64,000 nucleotides of DNA from Cohnella thailandensis. Lineage in GTDB: Bacteria > Bacillota > Bacilli > Paenibacillales > Paenibacillaceae. Location of the stretch: the NCBI RefSeq assembly GCF_014212135.1, contig NZ_JACJVQ010000001.1, forward strand, positions 44,243 to 108,242, written 5' to 3'. The translations under genes and the position numbers were made by a program. Position 1 is the first letter of the stretch. Every line of letters begins with the position of its first letter. A model generated the notes under the pieces. It was not told where the DNA came from. It ran no database searches and saw only the letters and a program-made list of their open reading frames with translations. Positions 45,871 to 53,989 of the stretch are shown here, piece after piece.

Positions 45871-47403
45871 CTATAAGTTTTCAATTTTTTCTTGCCGTTC
45901 CGAATAGATCCTCTTAACGGTCGTAATCCGCTTATTGAATAAAGACTTCAGAGATAAATAACTCTCCTTAAACAACTCGAACATTTCATTGTAAATTTGC
46001 TGATTTTTGTAGTTGGGCATAATAATCATACGTTCTCTAACGCAAGCAGCCGCTCCATCAAAAATCGAAGAGTACTGTTTCGTTCCAAACCCAACCAATA
46101 TAGCCGCACCTAATGCCGTTGTCTCAAATTCATCCACCACTATGACTTCCATATTTGTTACATCTGCTTTGATCTGTGAGATCAGGTTCACTCTAGCCAG
46201 ACCTCCGGATAATCTTATTCTTTTCACGGACATATCAAACTCTTGCATTACTTCGATAATCTGTCGAATGACATAACCCGTGCTATCAAAGACTGCTCGC
46301 GCCATATCCCTTCTCATATGAGTTCTTTCAATCCCAAAAAATACTCCTCGTGCGTCCGTATCCCATAAAGGCACTCTTTCTCCCATTAAGTAAGGCAAAA
46401 AAACGAGGCCATGAGCCCCTTCAACACTTTGTCTTGCTTCCATCTCCATAACTTCATATGGATACGTCTCATTGCTATAGTAACATTGTTTAACCCACTC
46501 AATCAGGCCGCCACCCAAGTTGTTAGATCCCCCCACAATATTCAATCCGATTGATTGAAATGGGGTTGCCAACAACCGGTTTTTTGGATCTTTAATATCT
46601 TTTCGTGTAAATGCTCTTAAAGATGTGACCGTGCCCGATACATCACAAACTTCACTTTCGTCTTTTGGGCCACTTCCTATAAAGGCACATATTGCATCAT
46701 ATGAGCTAACTACTACACTCACATCTTCGGCGAAGCCAAACACCGTTTTCATCTCGGTTGTTAAATCACCAATAACCTGCCCTGCGGGCACCACATCCGG
46801 CAGGGAACTTAAAGGTATCTCCAGTTTGTGTAACAGTTTTACCGGGTATTGTTTACGATGTATATCATAATGATATTTCTGGGCATTAAACTCATCCGTT
46901 ACATATTCTTTTGTAAGCATCCCTATAAAAAAATCGTTAGGTGATAAGAACTTATAAGTTCTCTCATAAATCTCTGGTTTGTTATTTTTTATCCATAATA
47001 TCTTAGGTAACATTAAGTACGGGTCGCAAGCTAGACCGACATTCTGATAGGTTTCTTGAAATTCTGCCAATCCGGAAATATTATCGCTTTCGAACTGTGC
47101 TCTTGTATCCGAGACCATGATGGCATCACATAGCGGTTCCCCTGTAGGTGATATGGGAAGCAAACAAGAGGATGAGCTAGTAACTGTAAAATGCCTGACA
47201 CGTTTTCTAACGTTGGCATCTTCAATTGTCGCTTTAATAACCTGAAGTGCTTTTCTCCACCACTCTTTTCCATCCTGAGTCACATAATTGCCTCTAATTT
47301 TTGTCTCAATGGGAAGGCTTGAAGAAGCTAACTTATTTCCCTGCTCATCAAAAATAATACTCCTAATGCTTTTCAGCCCCATGTTTAGCACTAATGTCCC
47401 CAT
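45871..47403 (-). CDS. FGGY-family carbohydrate kinase
   Basis: 510 residues, actin-like ATPase fold in two halves. The N-terminal half resembles xylulose and glycerol kinases (LGLKS...; TSSSSCLLPISPTGEPL; VSDTRAQFE); the C-terminal half has VSGTVTSLRAF, GGSNNLGGGLIEW, the ATP site RIRLSGGLARVNLISQI, and ETTALGAA near the end. It phosphorylates a sugar or polyol with ATP; which one cannot be told. It is followed after 12 bases by the alcohol dehydrogenase. In this setting it should feed the CDP-alcohol route. Confidence 0.83.
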   Translation of the reverse strand: MGTLVLNMGLKSIRSIIFDEQGNKLASSSLPIETKIRGNYVTQDGKEWWRKALQVIKATIEDANVRKRVRHFTVTSSSSCLLPISPTGEPLCDAIMVSDTRAQFESDNISGLAEFQETYQNVGLACDPYLMLPKILWIKNNKPEIYERTYKFLSPNDFFIGMLTKEYVTDEFNAQKYHYDIHRKQYPVKLLHKLEIPLSSLPDVVPAGQVIGDLTTEMKTVFGFAEDVSVVVSSYDAICAFIGSGPKDESEVCDVSGTVTSLRAFTRKDIKDPKNRLLATPFQSIGLNIVGGSNNLGGGLIEWVKQCYYSNETYPYEVMEMEARQSVEGAHGLVFLPYLMGERVPLWDTDARGVFFGIERTHMRRDMARAVFDSTGYVIRQIIEVMQEFDMSVKRIRLSGGLARVNLISQIKADVTNMEVIVVDEFETTALGAAILVGFGTKQYSSIFDGAAACVRERMIIMPNYKNQQIYNEMFELFKESYLSLKSLFNKRITTVKRIYSERQEKIENL

Positions 47404-47430
47404 GCGAACTCACCTCACTGCTGTATGACA

Positions 47431-48717
47431 TTACCAAATGTATTTTCTCTCACGGATAGAAAGAAAGGCTGCTAAATTGAATAAATTCTTTTCTGTACTA
47501 GCGATGAGGTCATTTCGAATGCTAACTCGTTTAATAAGTTCTTCCCTTAGCCTGTAATAATTTTCAATTATATGAGCGATCTGATCCGGTTGCATTATTC
47601 TTTTAAAATGCGCATGATCGGCCCCTCTATTGTTGAAGGTAATTTCGCCGTTGCAATCAATATCAAAGAAATTAAGCAAGTTACTATGATTGGTCGAATC
47701 TATTTGGTATGCGTACATTTCCATTCCACAGTTGCTAACAATCAGATGGTAATGATTGTTGGTTATAGAGAAGGACTTTCTTAATCCTACAGGACCGGCA
47801 TCCAGTATGGAGCTATCTCTTTGATTGCTTAATAGATTTCTAGAGAATACATGCCGATTCCGAACCTGATTAATATCGACTCCCGAGTAAAAAAATACCG
47901 ATTCATCAGTTATGTCCAATAAACTCAGGATGGTCTGCCTTAAATCAATCAGACTAACCAAATCTGAATTCATGGACGGCTCACAATCTGCATTATAAAT
48001 AAAAGCAGGGGTTTTAATAATGTTTGTATAGGGTTCAATCGCATGACAAAACCCCTTATTTAAATCATGTGTCCATAACTCATCGCCGTGATCCCCAAAT
48101 CCTACGATAATTGTGTTCTTCATCAGATCATACTTCTCTAGAATTTCAATAACACATCTGACAGTCTCATCAACAGAACGGTACCCTAAGCTTCTTCTTT
48201 CAAAGAAATTCTTCCCTTGATTTTTATAAGCGTCGCTATAACCCAGGTGGCTAAGAATATCCCATATATATATTGCGAATGGTTTGTTGTTTTCTACAGC
48301 TATAAAGTCTTCAATATCTAAAATGAAATGCTCGAACGAGGGAGCCCATTTAAATTCGTCTCCATTGCTGCTCCACATATCATACTTTTTAATATCATCT
48401 CTCCAAATTTTAGGATAGCCGATCCCCATTGTCCTATAAAACTTGTTATTTAATAGGTCAAATAAATTTTCTTGATAATTTGTTGGTTTCAACAGCTCAT
48501 CGAAAGAAATTGAATTATCAATTTCAAAGTCATTTCCATGCAAGAAATCAGTTAACGCCATTAAAGAAGAGGTGGCCGTAGAGAAAAAGTTCTCGTATAC
48601 TATCGATTTCGACATAACCTCCACTAAAAAAGACAAATTAGCCCTCTCTTGTTGAAATATTTCATTCGATAAGCTCTCTAAGTGCAATACAATTAAATTT
48701 TTTCTATTATCACTCAT
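47431..48717 (-). CDS. Alkaline-phosphatase-superfamily enzyme, sulfatase/LTA-synthase-like, no signal peptide
   Basis: 428 residues from the ATG at 48717 (GGGGGAGAGG 8 bases upstream). Metal-binding segments of the superfamily are visible: LHLESLS with Glu14, a Ser/Thr-rich nucleophile region STATSSLMAL (46-55), and GFGDHGDELW with Asp209-His210. The Glu in LES is what LTA synthase and phosphoglycerol transferases have, where sulfatases have Asp. Unlike those enzymes it has no membrane helix or signal peptide, so it should act in the cytoplasm. It may transfer or hydrolyse a phospho-polyol. It precedes the FGGY kinase. Confidence 0.72.
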   Translation of the reverse strand: MSDNRKNLIVLHLESLSNEIFQQERANLSFLVEVMSKSIVYENFFSTATSSLMALTDFLHGNDFEIDNSISFDELLKPTNYQENLFDLLNNKFYRTMGIGYPKIWRDDIKKYDMWSSNGDEFKWAPSFEHFILDIEDFIAVENNKPFAIYIWDILSHLGYSDAYKNQGKNFFERRSLGYRSVDETVRCVIEILEKYDLMKNTIIVGFGDHGDELWTHDLNKGFCHAIEPYTNIIKTPAFIYNADCEPSMNSDLVSLIDLRQTILSLLDITDESVFFYSGVDINQVRNRHVFSRNLLSNQRDSSILDAGPVGLRKSFSITNNHYHLIVSNCGMEMYAYQIDSTNHSNLLNFFDIDCNGEITFNNRGADHAHFKRIMQPDQIAHIIENYYRLREELIKRVSIRNDLIASTEKNLFNLAAFLSIRERKYIW

Positions 48718-48745
48718 GCAATATTCCTCTCCCCCAACTTTCCAG

Positions 48746-49741
48746 CTACACAAGCTGTTCCTCTAAGAGCCACTTTCGAAGAGTTTCTTTATGAATTGGC
48801 GTCCTTTCAAATGTATGATCGGAAATATCCATCTCTTGCCCCATTCTTTCTGCAAATTTATTGTTAGAAGGTAAAATAAACATCTCTTCGGTTTCAATCA
48901 CTCTCAGTTTCTCCTCGTCTGTCATTAATTCCTCAAAATTCTTTTCTCCTCGTCGAATACCAATAGTCTCAATTAATATAGACTCCTGGATTTTGTATCT
49001 TTTTCTCACTTCCTCAATTAGAACTTCTGCCAAATCGCCTAATTTAATTACTGGCATTTTAAGAACAAAAACCTCTCCCCCCATTGCTTGGGAATGGGCT
49101 TTGACAATTAGTTCGATCGCCTGGTTAGGAGTCATCATATATCGAACCATCTCTGGATTCGTAACCGTTATCTTACGGTCATTAATAATTTGTTTAATAA
49201 ATAAGGGTATGACTGACCCTCTCGACCCCATAACATTTCCGAATCTAACCGAAGTAAATACGGTCCTTTTGGAACCCATTTGATTACCTGCCGTTGATAT
49301 TAACCGCTCGGCCGTTAATTTTGTTGCTCCATACGTATTGGTTGGGGAGATTGCCTTATCTGTGCTCGTAAACAGAACTTTGCTTATATTATTTTGGATC
49401 GCTGCTTGGATCACATTTTGTGTACCGACTATATTTGTCTGAACGGCTTCGAATGGATTGTACTCGCATGCGGGCACTTGTTTCATAGCTGCAAGGTGAA
49501 AGACATAGTCAATGTCCTCCATTGCCCTTGAAAGGCGATTAACATCTCTAATATCACCAATAAGATATCGAATATTTTTATAACCATTAAAAATTTGCTG
49601 CATCTCAAATTGCTTATATTCATCGCGGCTAAATACACGAATCACCGCAGGCTGGTCTTGCAGCAAGCGGCGAATTAAATGTTGTCCAATCGTTCCGGTC
49701 CCCCCGGTGACGAGAATTTTTTTGTTTTTATAGGAGCTCAT
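48746..49741 (-). CDS. pseB: PseB/CapD-type nucleotide-sugar 4,6-dehydratase
   Basis: 331 residues from the ATG at 49741 (GAGAGGG 8 bases upstream; an ATG 19 codons earlier would overlap the previous gene). NAD loop TGGTGTIG (12-19), then TSTDKAISPTNTYGATKLTAER, the STDKA and YxxxK active-site block of inverting UDP-GlcNAc 4,6-dehydratases. PseB starts pseudaminic acid synthesis from UDP-GlcNAc; FlaA1/CapD relatives make related sugars. It has no N-terminal membrane part, as expected for soluble PseB. It lies just after the Maf gene and far from pseC, so the pathway genes bracket the AT-rich block. Confidence 0.82.
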   Translation of the reverse strand: MSSYKNKKILVTGGTGTIGQHLIRRLLQDQPAVIRVFSRDEYKQFEMQQIFNGYKNIRYLIGDIRDVNRLSRAMEDIDYVFHLAAMKQVPACEYNPFEAVQTNIVGTQNVIQAAIQNNISKVLFTSTDKAISPTNTYGATKLTAERLISTAGNQMGSKRTVFTSVRFGNVMGSRGSVIPLFIKQIINDRKITVTNPEMVRYMMTPNQAIELIVKAHSQAMGGEVFVLKMPVIKLGDLAEVLIEEVRKRYKIQESILIETIGIRRGEKNFEELMTDEEKLRVIETEEMFILPSNNKFAERMGQEMDISDHTFERTPIHKETLRKWLLEEQLV

Positions 49742-49779
49742 TGTGGAGTCCCTCTCTTTAATAACAATTTGATTAGTAA

Positions 49780-51618
49780 TTATGATCTCAGACGACAAAG
49801 CGCCTCCGCTGCCATTTCCTGCAACTTCGGAGTGACCTCCAGCATCTCGTTTACGATCTTCCCGACATAAGTCTCGAACATTCGCGATTTACCAATGAGA
49901 GTTGTCTCGTTAACAATTAAAGAGAGATGGCTGTCGAAATAATGCAACTCATTCGGGAGAATTGATTCATACAAAGCCTTGAAACTATCTCGATTTACGA
50001 CAGAGGACCATTTATCCTCAATTGCCTCCAATGCTCTGGCACATTTATCAGGGTTCGTCCGGCTCCATTCAGCGAGCTTCGTGATAAGTTTCCTAATTCC
50101 AATTAATTCTTGGTGATAGGAAGCAAGGTCTGCAGGCATACCTTCAACTCTTTTGTTGATGCTTGCGACTCGTTCTTGACCATATCCTTCTGCCATAAAA
50201 TTAAAATCAAAACTAATAAAAGCTGGTAAACGAGACGTCTCCCGTATGTATTCTTCTATGGGCATCTGCTCTGCCCCATTAATTCGGGCGCCTACGGAAG
50301 AGGTATTAATGAAACGAGTATTCGGATAAAGGGATATGATCTCAACAGTATTCCTTAAAAGCACCGCGTACGACGCGGTCGTTCGATTGTGAGTACCACA
50401 AACGTTCTCTACCAGTACATCAGCTTTAGAAACCACCCACTTCTGCCCCTGCTCACCGAAATGAGTAACACCAGGAGCATAATGAACTTCTCCGGGGAAG
50501 GAGAAATCTTGACCAGCAAATACAACCTCTTGGCACCCCATATATACTGCCGCTTGAATGGCTAGCCCCGTAACGGAGGCGCTAGAGCGGAGTACCGGAT
50601 CCTCTTCCGATATCTCCATGTAATGCTTGCTTACCAAATCGGATGTGTCATAATAATGAATCAGGCCGCCTCTCATGACGTCCGTCACCCGGTAATTTGT
50701 AGTCGGGGAGTAGAGCATAGGAACCGTTCGCGATTCTGAATCTGTGAATACCTTCTCTACGATCGCGCCGCCGTCTGCCATGACTACGATATGAGGCTTA
50801 ATACCATGATGAAGCAGCGGTTGAATACTTGTACCCGCAGCGATTATGAGACATTGATCATGAAGTGTCTTAATGCCTTCTACGGCTTCCGTCAGCGAAG
50901 GACCTGATCCGACAATCACAGCAGGAACTCCCATGAACCGATCTTTTAATACTCGCAGGGGTACAGAAGATAAATTAGTCGCTAGATGGTTAAGACGATT
51001 TTGCAGCCATTGTTCCTTGTATCTATTTCTAGTACTGTAGTTGACTTTAAACTCGGAAACGAATGTTGGAAATTCCTCTCGAAGAGTAGAGATCTCCTCT
51101 TCATTCGTTCTTGCATAATATGGGATATATAAGAAAGCACAGGCCCCCTGTGCATGCGTACAAATAGGATAGATGAGCTGACGTTTCGCTTCGGCGGTCA
51201 ACCCTACGGATAGTGCCTTTAGATTCGGATGGCACAGAATATCCGCCATATTCTCGGTTGCCAATGAGATGCGGAACAATTCCGCATCTGGCTCATATAA
51301 GTAAAACCATTTGGAAGGGAAATAGGTTAAAAGAAGCTGTAAATGGTGCCCCATACCAAGACCGTATAGCAGCACATGTTCATGCTCGGAAATCGAAGAA
51401 GCAATAGCTTGCAGCCAACTTGCCGTTTCCATTCCAGTATGTTGAGGATCGTACAAAAAATCATTAACATCAGAATCAAGTTTAATCTCTATATTAGTCA
51501 GGCCATCTTCCGATAGGAATGCTCGATACTTATCCGATAAGGATATCTGTTTAACTACGGAATAAGCAAAGGGGAACTTATCATTTAAATGTTTTAGATT
51601 CGATTCAAATATCGTCAT
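49780..51618 (-). CDS. Maf-type flagellin nonulosonate transferase (DUF115)
   Basis: 612 residues. A central DUF115/MAF domain (about 205-370) has VIVGSGPSLTEAVEGI (237-242 for GSGPSL), the CMP-binding loop, and later HIVVMADGG. An N-terminal Rossmann-like part carries LLYGLGMGHHLQLLL (83-97), as in Maf/PseD proteins. Such motility-associated factors attach pseudaminic or legionaminic acid to Ser/Thr of flagellin in the cytoplasm. It is the second gene after flagellin. CMP-Pse from PseF is the expected donor. The acceptor is most likely the flagellin encoded at 52610-53362. Confidence 0.87.
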   Translation of the reverse strand: MTIFESNLKHLNDKFPFAYSVVKQISLSDKYRAFLSEDGLTNIEIKLDSDVNDFLYDPQHTGMETASWLQAIASSISEHEHVLLYGLGMGHHLQLLLTYFPSKWFYLYEPDAELFRISLATENMADILCHPNLKALSVGLTAEAKRQLIYPICTHAQGACAFLYIPYYARTNEEEISTLREEFPTFVSEFKVNYSTRNRYKEQWLQNRLNHLATNLSSVPLRVLKDRFMGVPAVIVGSGPSLTEAVEGIKTLHDQCLIIAAGTSIQPLLHHGIKPHIVVMADGGAIVEKVFTDSESRTVPMLYSPTTNYRVTDVMRGGLIHYYDTSDLVSKHYMEISEEDPVLRSSASVTGLAIQAAVYMGCQEVVFAGQDFSFPGEVHYAPGVTHFGEQGQKWVVSKADVLVENVCGTHNRTTASYAVLLRNTVEIISLYPNTRFINTSSVGARINGAEQMPIEEYIRETSRLPAFISFDFNFMAEGYGQERVASINKRVEGMPADLASYHQELIGIRKLITKLAEWSRTNPDKCARALEAIEDKWSSVVNRDSFKALYESILPNELHYFDSHLSLIVNETTLIGKSRMFETYVGKIVNEMLEVTPKLQEMAAEALCRLRS

Positions 51619-51656
51619 AAAATGCCCATCCTATTCGGTCAAATGCTATATTCTTT

Positions 51657-51681
51657 ATATCGGTACATTAGGCCATATTTA
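51657..51681 (-). promoter_or_regulatory. Weak sigma-D-like promoter before the Maf gene
   Basis: ACCGATAT (51657-51664 on the minus strand) and TAAA (51678-51681) resemble the motility promoter but are only 13 bases apart, where 16 is seen at hag, fliS, flaG and flgM. Tentative. Confidence 0.3.
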
Positions 51682-51702
51682 TAAAAGGTAATTTTTCACT
51701 AC

Positions 51703-52539
51703 TCATCTTAATAGCGCGTTTTCAATAAAATCGATAACATTTGAATCTATTTCGTCGTCAAATTTCCTTGCAAATAACGCGTCTCCATTGAATAAATATC
51801 CAATGTCATCCATTATAAGAGTAGTAGCATGCCTAAGTATGTTTTCTGTAGACTCCATACGAATAAACCGCATGTTCTTCTTCAGAACGGTAGCAGCGAA
51901 CGGGCTATTCATGATTAAGGTAATAAAAAAATACTCATCCGGCAAAAAAGTATAACGGTAGTAATCCTGCATCTCAAATGATAAGTATGAAGTAGTAGCA
52001 TACTCCGCGAATGCACGAGAAATAATTCTCCACTGAGAACTGTTGTATTGGACGATATGAGAGGAAAAATATTGTTCGAACGGCTTCCTATGTCCAATTC
52101 TTTGAAAGCCATCAATATCTTCAATGCAATATCTGTTTTGTAAATTTACAACTTTCTCTGGATCCACTTTATCAAATAAAAAGTAATTGTTTTGGTGCCC
52201 TGATAAAAATTTACTTACCACGGTTTGCGAAGCAAGTGGAAAATCTTGACCACTTAAATTGATATAATGGTTCCAATCCCCGCTCCAGCTCAATAAGTAT
52301 CGAATTGCATCTAATTCTACTTGTACCAATGACCAACCGCCCCAACTTAAAGCTCGAGAAGGAAGTATTCTAATATTTTCATTGGACTCAGCTAAATGAT
52401 TAACGAGTTCAATTAGAACCTCGTCAGCCTTCGAATCCGCATGAATAAGGTATAGATTGTCTTGAGAATATATAGCATTCATTAGTCGTAGCAACATCGT
52501 AGGTTTATGATGAGCCATAATAAAGTAAGCAATAGACAT
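51703..52539 (-). CDS. Core-2/I-branching type glycosyltransferase (GT14)
   Basis: 278 residues. The start MSIAYFIMAHHKP is typical, followed by LYLIHADSKAD, SWGGWSLVQVELDAIRYLL and HYINLSGQDFPL, the signature stretches of family GT14. GT14 enzymes transfer GlcNAc or xylose and need no metal. It is the first gene after flagellin and its terminator, with GGAGG before the ATG. It may start or branch the flagellar glycan. It is AT-rich compared with flagellin. Confidence 0.8.
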   Translation of the reverse strand: MSIAYFIMAHHKPTMLLRLMNAIYSQDNLYLIHADSKADEVLIELVNHLAESNENIRILPSRALSWGGWSLVQVELDAIRYLLSWSGDWNHYINLSGQDFPLASQTVVSKFLSGHQNNYFLFDKVDPEKVVNLQNRYCIEDIDGFQRIGHRKPFEQYFSSHIVQYNSSQWRIISRAFAEYATTSYLSFEMQDYYRYTFLPDEYFFITLIMNSPFAATVLKKNMRFIRMESTENILRHATTLIMDDIGYLFNGDALFARKFDDEIDSNVIDFIENALLR

Positions 52540-52559
52540 CTAAGCCTGTCCTCCTGGAA

Positions 52560-52592
52560 TGCAAAAGAGGCCGCCATACAGCGACCTCTCGA
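52560..52592 (-). terminator. Terminator after flagellin
   Basis: On the minus strand AGAGGTCGC-TGTATG-GCGGCCTCT (9 bp with one wobble) is followed by TTTTGC, about 20 bases after the hag stop. Readthrough into the island is likely since the next gene begins 21 bases further. Confidence 0.75.
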
Positions 52593-52609
52593 TTGCTTTA
52601 AAAAATGGA

Positions 52610-53362
52610 TTAACGAAGCAGGGACAGAACGCCTTGCGGTTGGGAATTCGCTTGAGCCAGCATCGATTGAGCGGCTTGCAGCAAGATATTGTTCTTCGTA
52701 AGGTTAACCATTTCCTTAGCCATATCCGTGTCACGGATACGAGATTCAGCAGCCGTCAGGTTCTCAACGGTCGTGCCGATGTTATTGGAAGTGTACTCCA
52801 GACGGTTTTGCTTAGCACCCAGCGTACCTCGAGCCGTGGACAATGCCGTGATTGCCGTGCTGACAGCCGCAAGAGTCGTTCCAGTAACGGAGAAGGTGAG
52901 AGCATCGATAGCAATCGTGTCAGCAGCATCGTTGTAAGCAACGTTAACAGCGCTTTTGATTGAGATACCGTTGAAAGTCGTCTTGTCCAAGATGTTCGTA
53001 ATTTGAGAGTTCAATTCACCCAACTCGGTATCGATGTTGCCCTTATCTTCGTCAGAGTAAGTGCCGTTAGCCTTCTGAACGTTCAATTCCTTCATGCGAA
53101 CGAGCATTGCGGAAACTTCGTTCAGAGCACCTTCAGCCGTTTGTACGAAGGAGATACCGTCTTGCGTGTTACGTTGTGCTTGCTCAAGACCACGGATTTG
53201 ACCGCGCATCTTCTCGGAGATCGCGAGACCAGCAGCATCGTCAGCAGCGCGGTTGATGCGAAGACCGGAAGACAGCTTCTCCATGTTCTTGCCTGCAGCC
53301 GTGTTGTTCAGACCCAGGTTACGGTGAGTGTTCAGCGCGTTAATGTTGTGATTGATAATCAT
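52610..53362 (-). CDS. hag: Flagellin, short form
   Basis: 250 residues. The conserved D0/D1 N-terminal part (MIINHNINALNTHRNLGLNN, then SSGLRINRAADDAAGLAISEKMRGQ) and C-terminal part (RIRDTDMAKEMVNLTKNNILLQAAQSMLAQAN) are complete; the surface region between (about 140-185) is very short and rich in Ser, Thr and Ala, which offers sites for O-linked sugars. It forms the flagellar filament. The leader has a sigma-D promoter and a CsrA-type hairpin. A strong AGGGAGGA site precedes the ATG. It lies between fliS and the modification island, and is the likely target of both. Confidence 0.97.
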   Translation of the reverse strand: MIINHNINALNTHRNLGLNNTAAGKNMEKLSSGLRINRAADDAAGLAISEKMRGQIRGLEQAQRNTQDGISFVQTAEGALNEVSAMLVRMKELNVQKANGTYSDEDKGNIDTELGELNSQITNILDKTTFNGISIKSAVNVAYNDAADTIAIDALTFSVTGTTLAAVSTAITALSTARGTLGAKQNRLEYTSNNIGTTVENLTAAESRIRDTDMAKEMVNLTKNNILLQAAQSMLAQANSQPQGVLSLLR

Positions 53363-53370
53363 GATTTATT

Positions 53371-53407
53371 TCCTCCCTGAAATATAATTTCCCACTTCCC
53401 TGTGGGA
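53371..53407 (-). promoter_or_regulatory. CsrA-binding leader of hag
   Basis: On the minus strand TCCCAC-AGGGAA-GTGGGA (53390-53407) is a hairpin whose loop shows AGGGA, and the Shine-Dalgarno CAGGGAGGA (53371-53380) is a second GGA site a few bases downstream. B. subtilis hag has the same two-site arrangement, bound by CsrA to block translation until FliW removes it. Both csrA and fliW are encoded in the window. Confidence 0.72.
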
Positions 53408-53452
53408 GATTGATCTGAAGGTCGGCCGCCGATTCAGATCGATCTGATATGT

Positions 53453-53480
53453 ATATCGACAGCGTCTTACATTTTATTTA
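53453..53480 (-). promoter_or_regulatory. Sigma-D promoter of hag
   Basis: TAAA (53477-53480), 16 bases, GTCGATAT (53453-53460) on the minus strand, against the sigma-D consensus TAAA-N15-GCCGATAT. The leader is about 90 bases. Confidence 0.82.
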
Positions 53481-53510
53481 GAGAATTTCAAGAATTTTTC
53501 TAAGAAAAAT

Positions 53511-53888
53511 TTACAGTCCGGAGACTGGTTGCTTAACCGCTTCCCCCCAAGCCTCTCTAAGCTCTAGGAGATGGTTGAGAACTTCTTCGGCAATGGAGAC
53601 ATCCTTCTTAATATTGGCTTGAATGAGCCGGTGAACAAAATATTCGTATAGAGATAATAAATCCTTGGCAATAGGATAGTCATAATTCAGTCCGGCAATG
53701 AGCTCATGCACGATCGCTTGAGCTTTAATCAAGCTATTGTTCGCCAATTCGATATTTCGTTTATTAATGCCTTCAATGCCTAATCTGACGAACCGAATCG
53801 CCCCATCGTATAGCATCAAAAGCAACTGCGGCCCGGATGCCGTCTGGACGGAGGCTTGTTGATATTTCTGATAGGGATTGTTAATCAT
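53511..53888 (-). CDS. fliS: Flagellar export chaperone FliS
   Basis: 125 residues, helical bundle. It binds the C-terminal part of flagellin in the cytoplasm and delivers it to the export gate; in B. subtilis FliS also helps FliW-flagellin-CsrA control. The start MINNPYQKYQQASVQTASGPQLLLMLYDGAIRF is typical. AAAGGAG is upstream of the ATG. It has its own sigma-D promoter, and hag follows about 150 bases downstream. Confidence 0.93.
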   Translation of the reverse strand: MINNPYQKYQQASVQTASGPQLLLMLYDGAIRFVRLGIEGINKRNIELANNSLIKAQAIVHELIAGLNYDYPIAKDLLSLYEYFVHRLIQANIKKDVSIAEEVLNHLLELREAWGEAVKQPVSGL

Positions 53889-53928
53889 CGACCTGCTCCT
53901 TTGCAGTTAAAGAACGGTATTGTCCTTT

Positions 53929-53956
53929 ATATCGGCTTGTTCTTTCGAAAGTTGAA
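53929..53956 (-). promoter_or_regulatory. Sigma-D promoter of fliS
   Basis: GCCGATAT (53929-53936 on the minus strand) is a perfect -10; TCAA (53953-53956) stands 16 bases upstream as a three-of-four -35. Confidence 0.72.
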
Positions 53957-53959
53957 GAG

Positions 53960-53985
53960 CAGCCACGCTTATTCGCGTGGCTGCC
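53960..53985 (-). terminator. Terminator-like hairpin after the FliT-like gene
   Basis: GCAGCCACGC-GAATAA-GCGTGGCTGC on the minus strand is a perfect 10-bp stem, 4 bases after the FliT-like stop codon. The tail TCTTCAACTTTC is only partly T-rich and contains the -35 of the fliS promoter. Confidence 0.65.
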
Positions 53986-53989
53986 TTTC

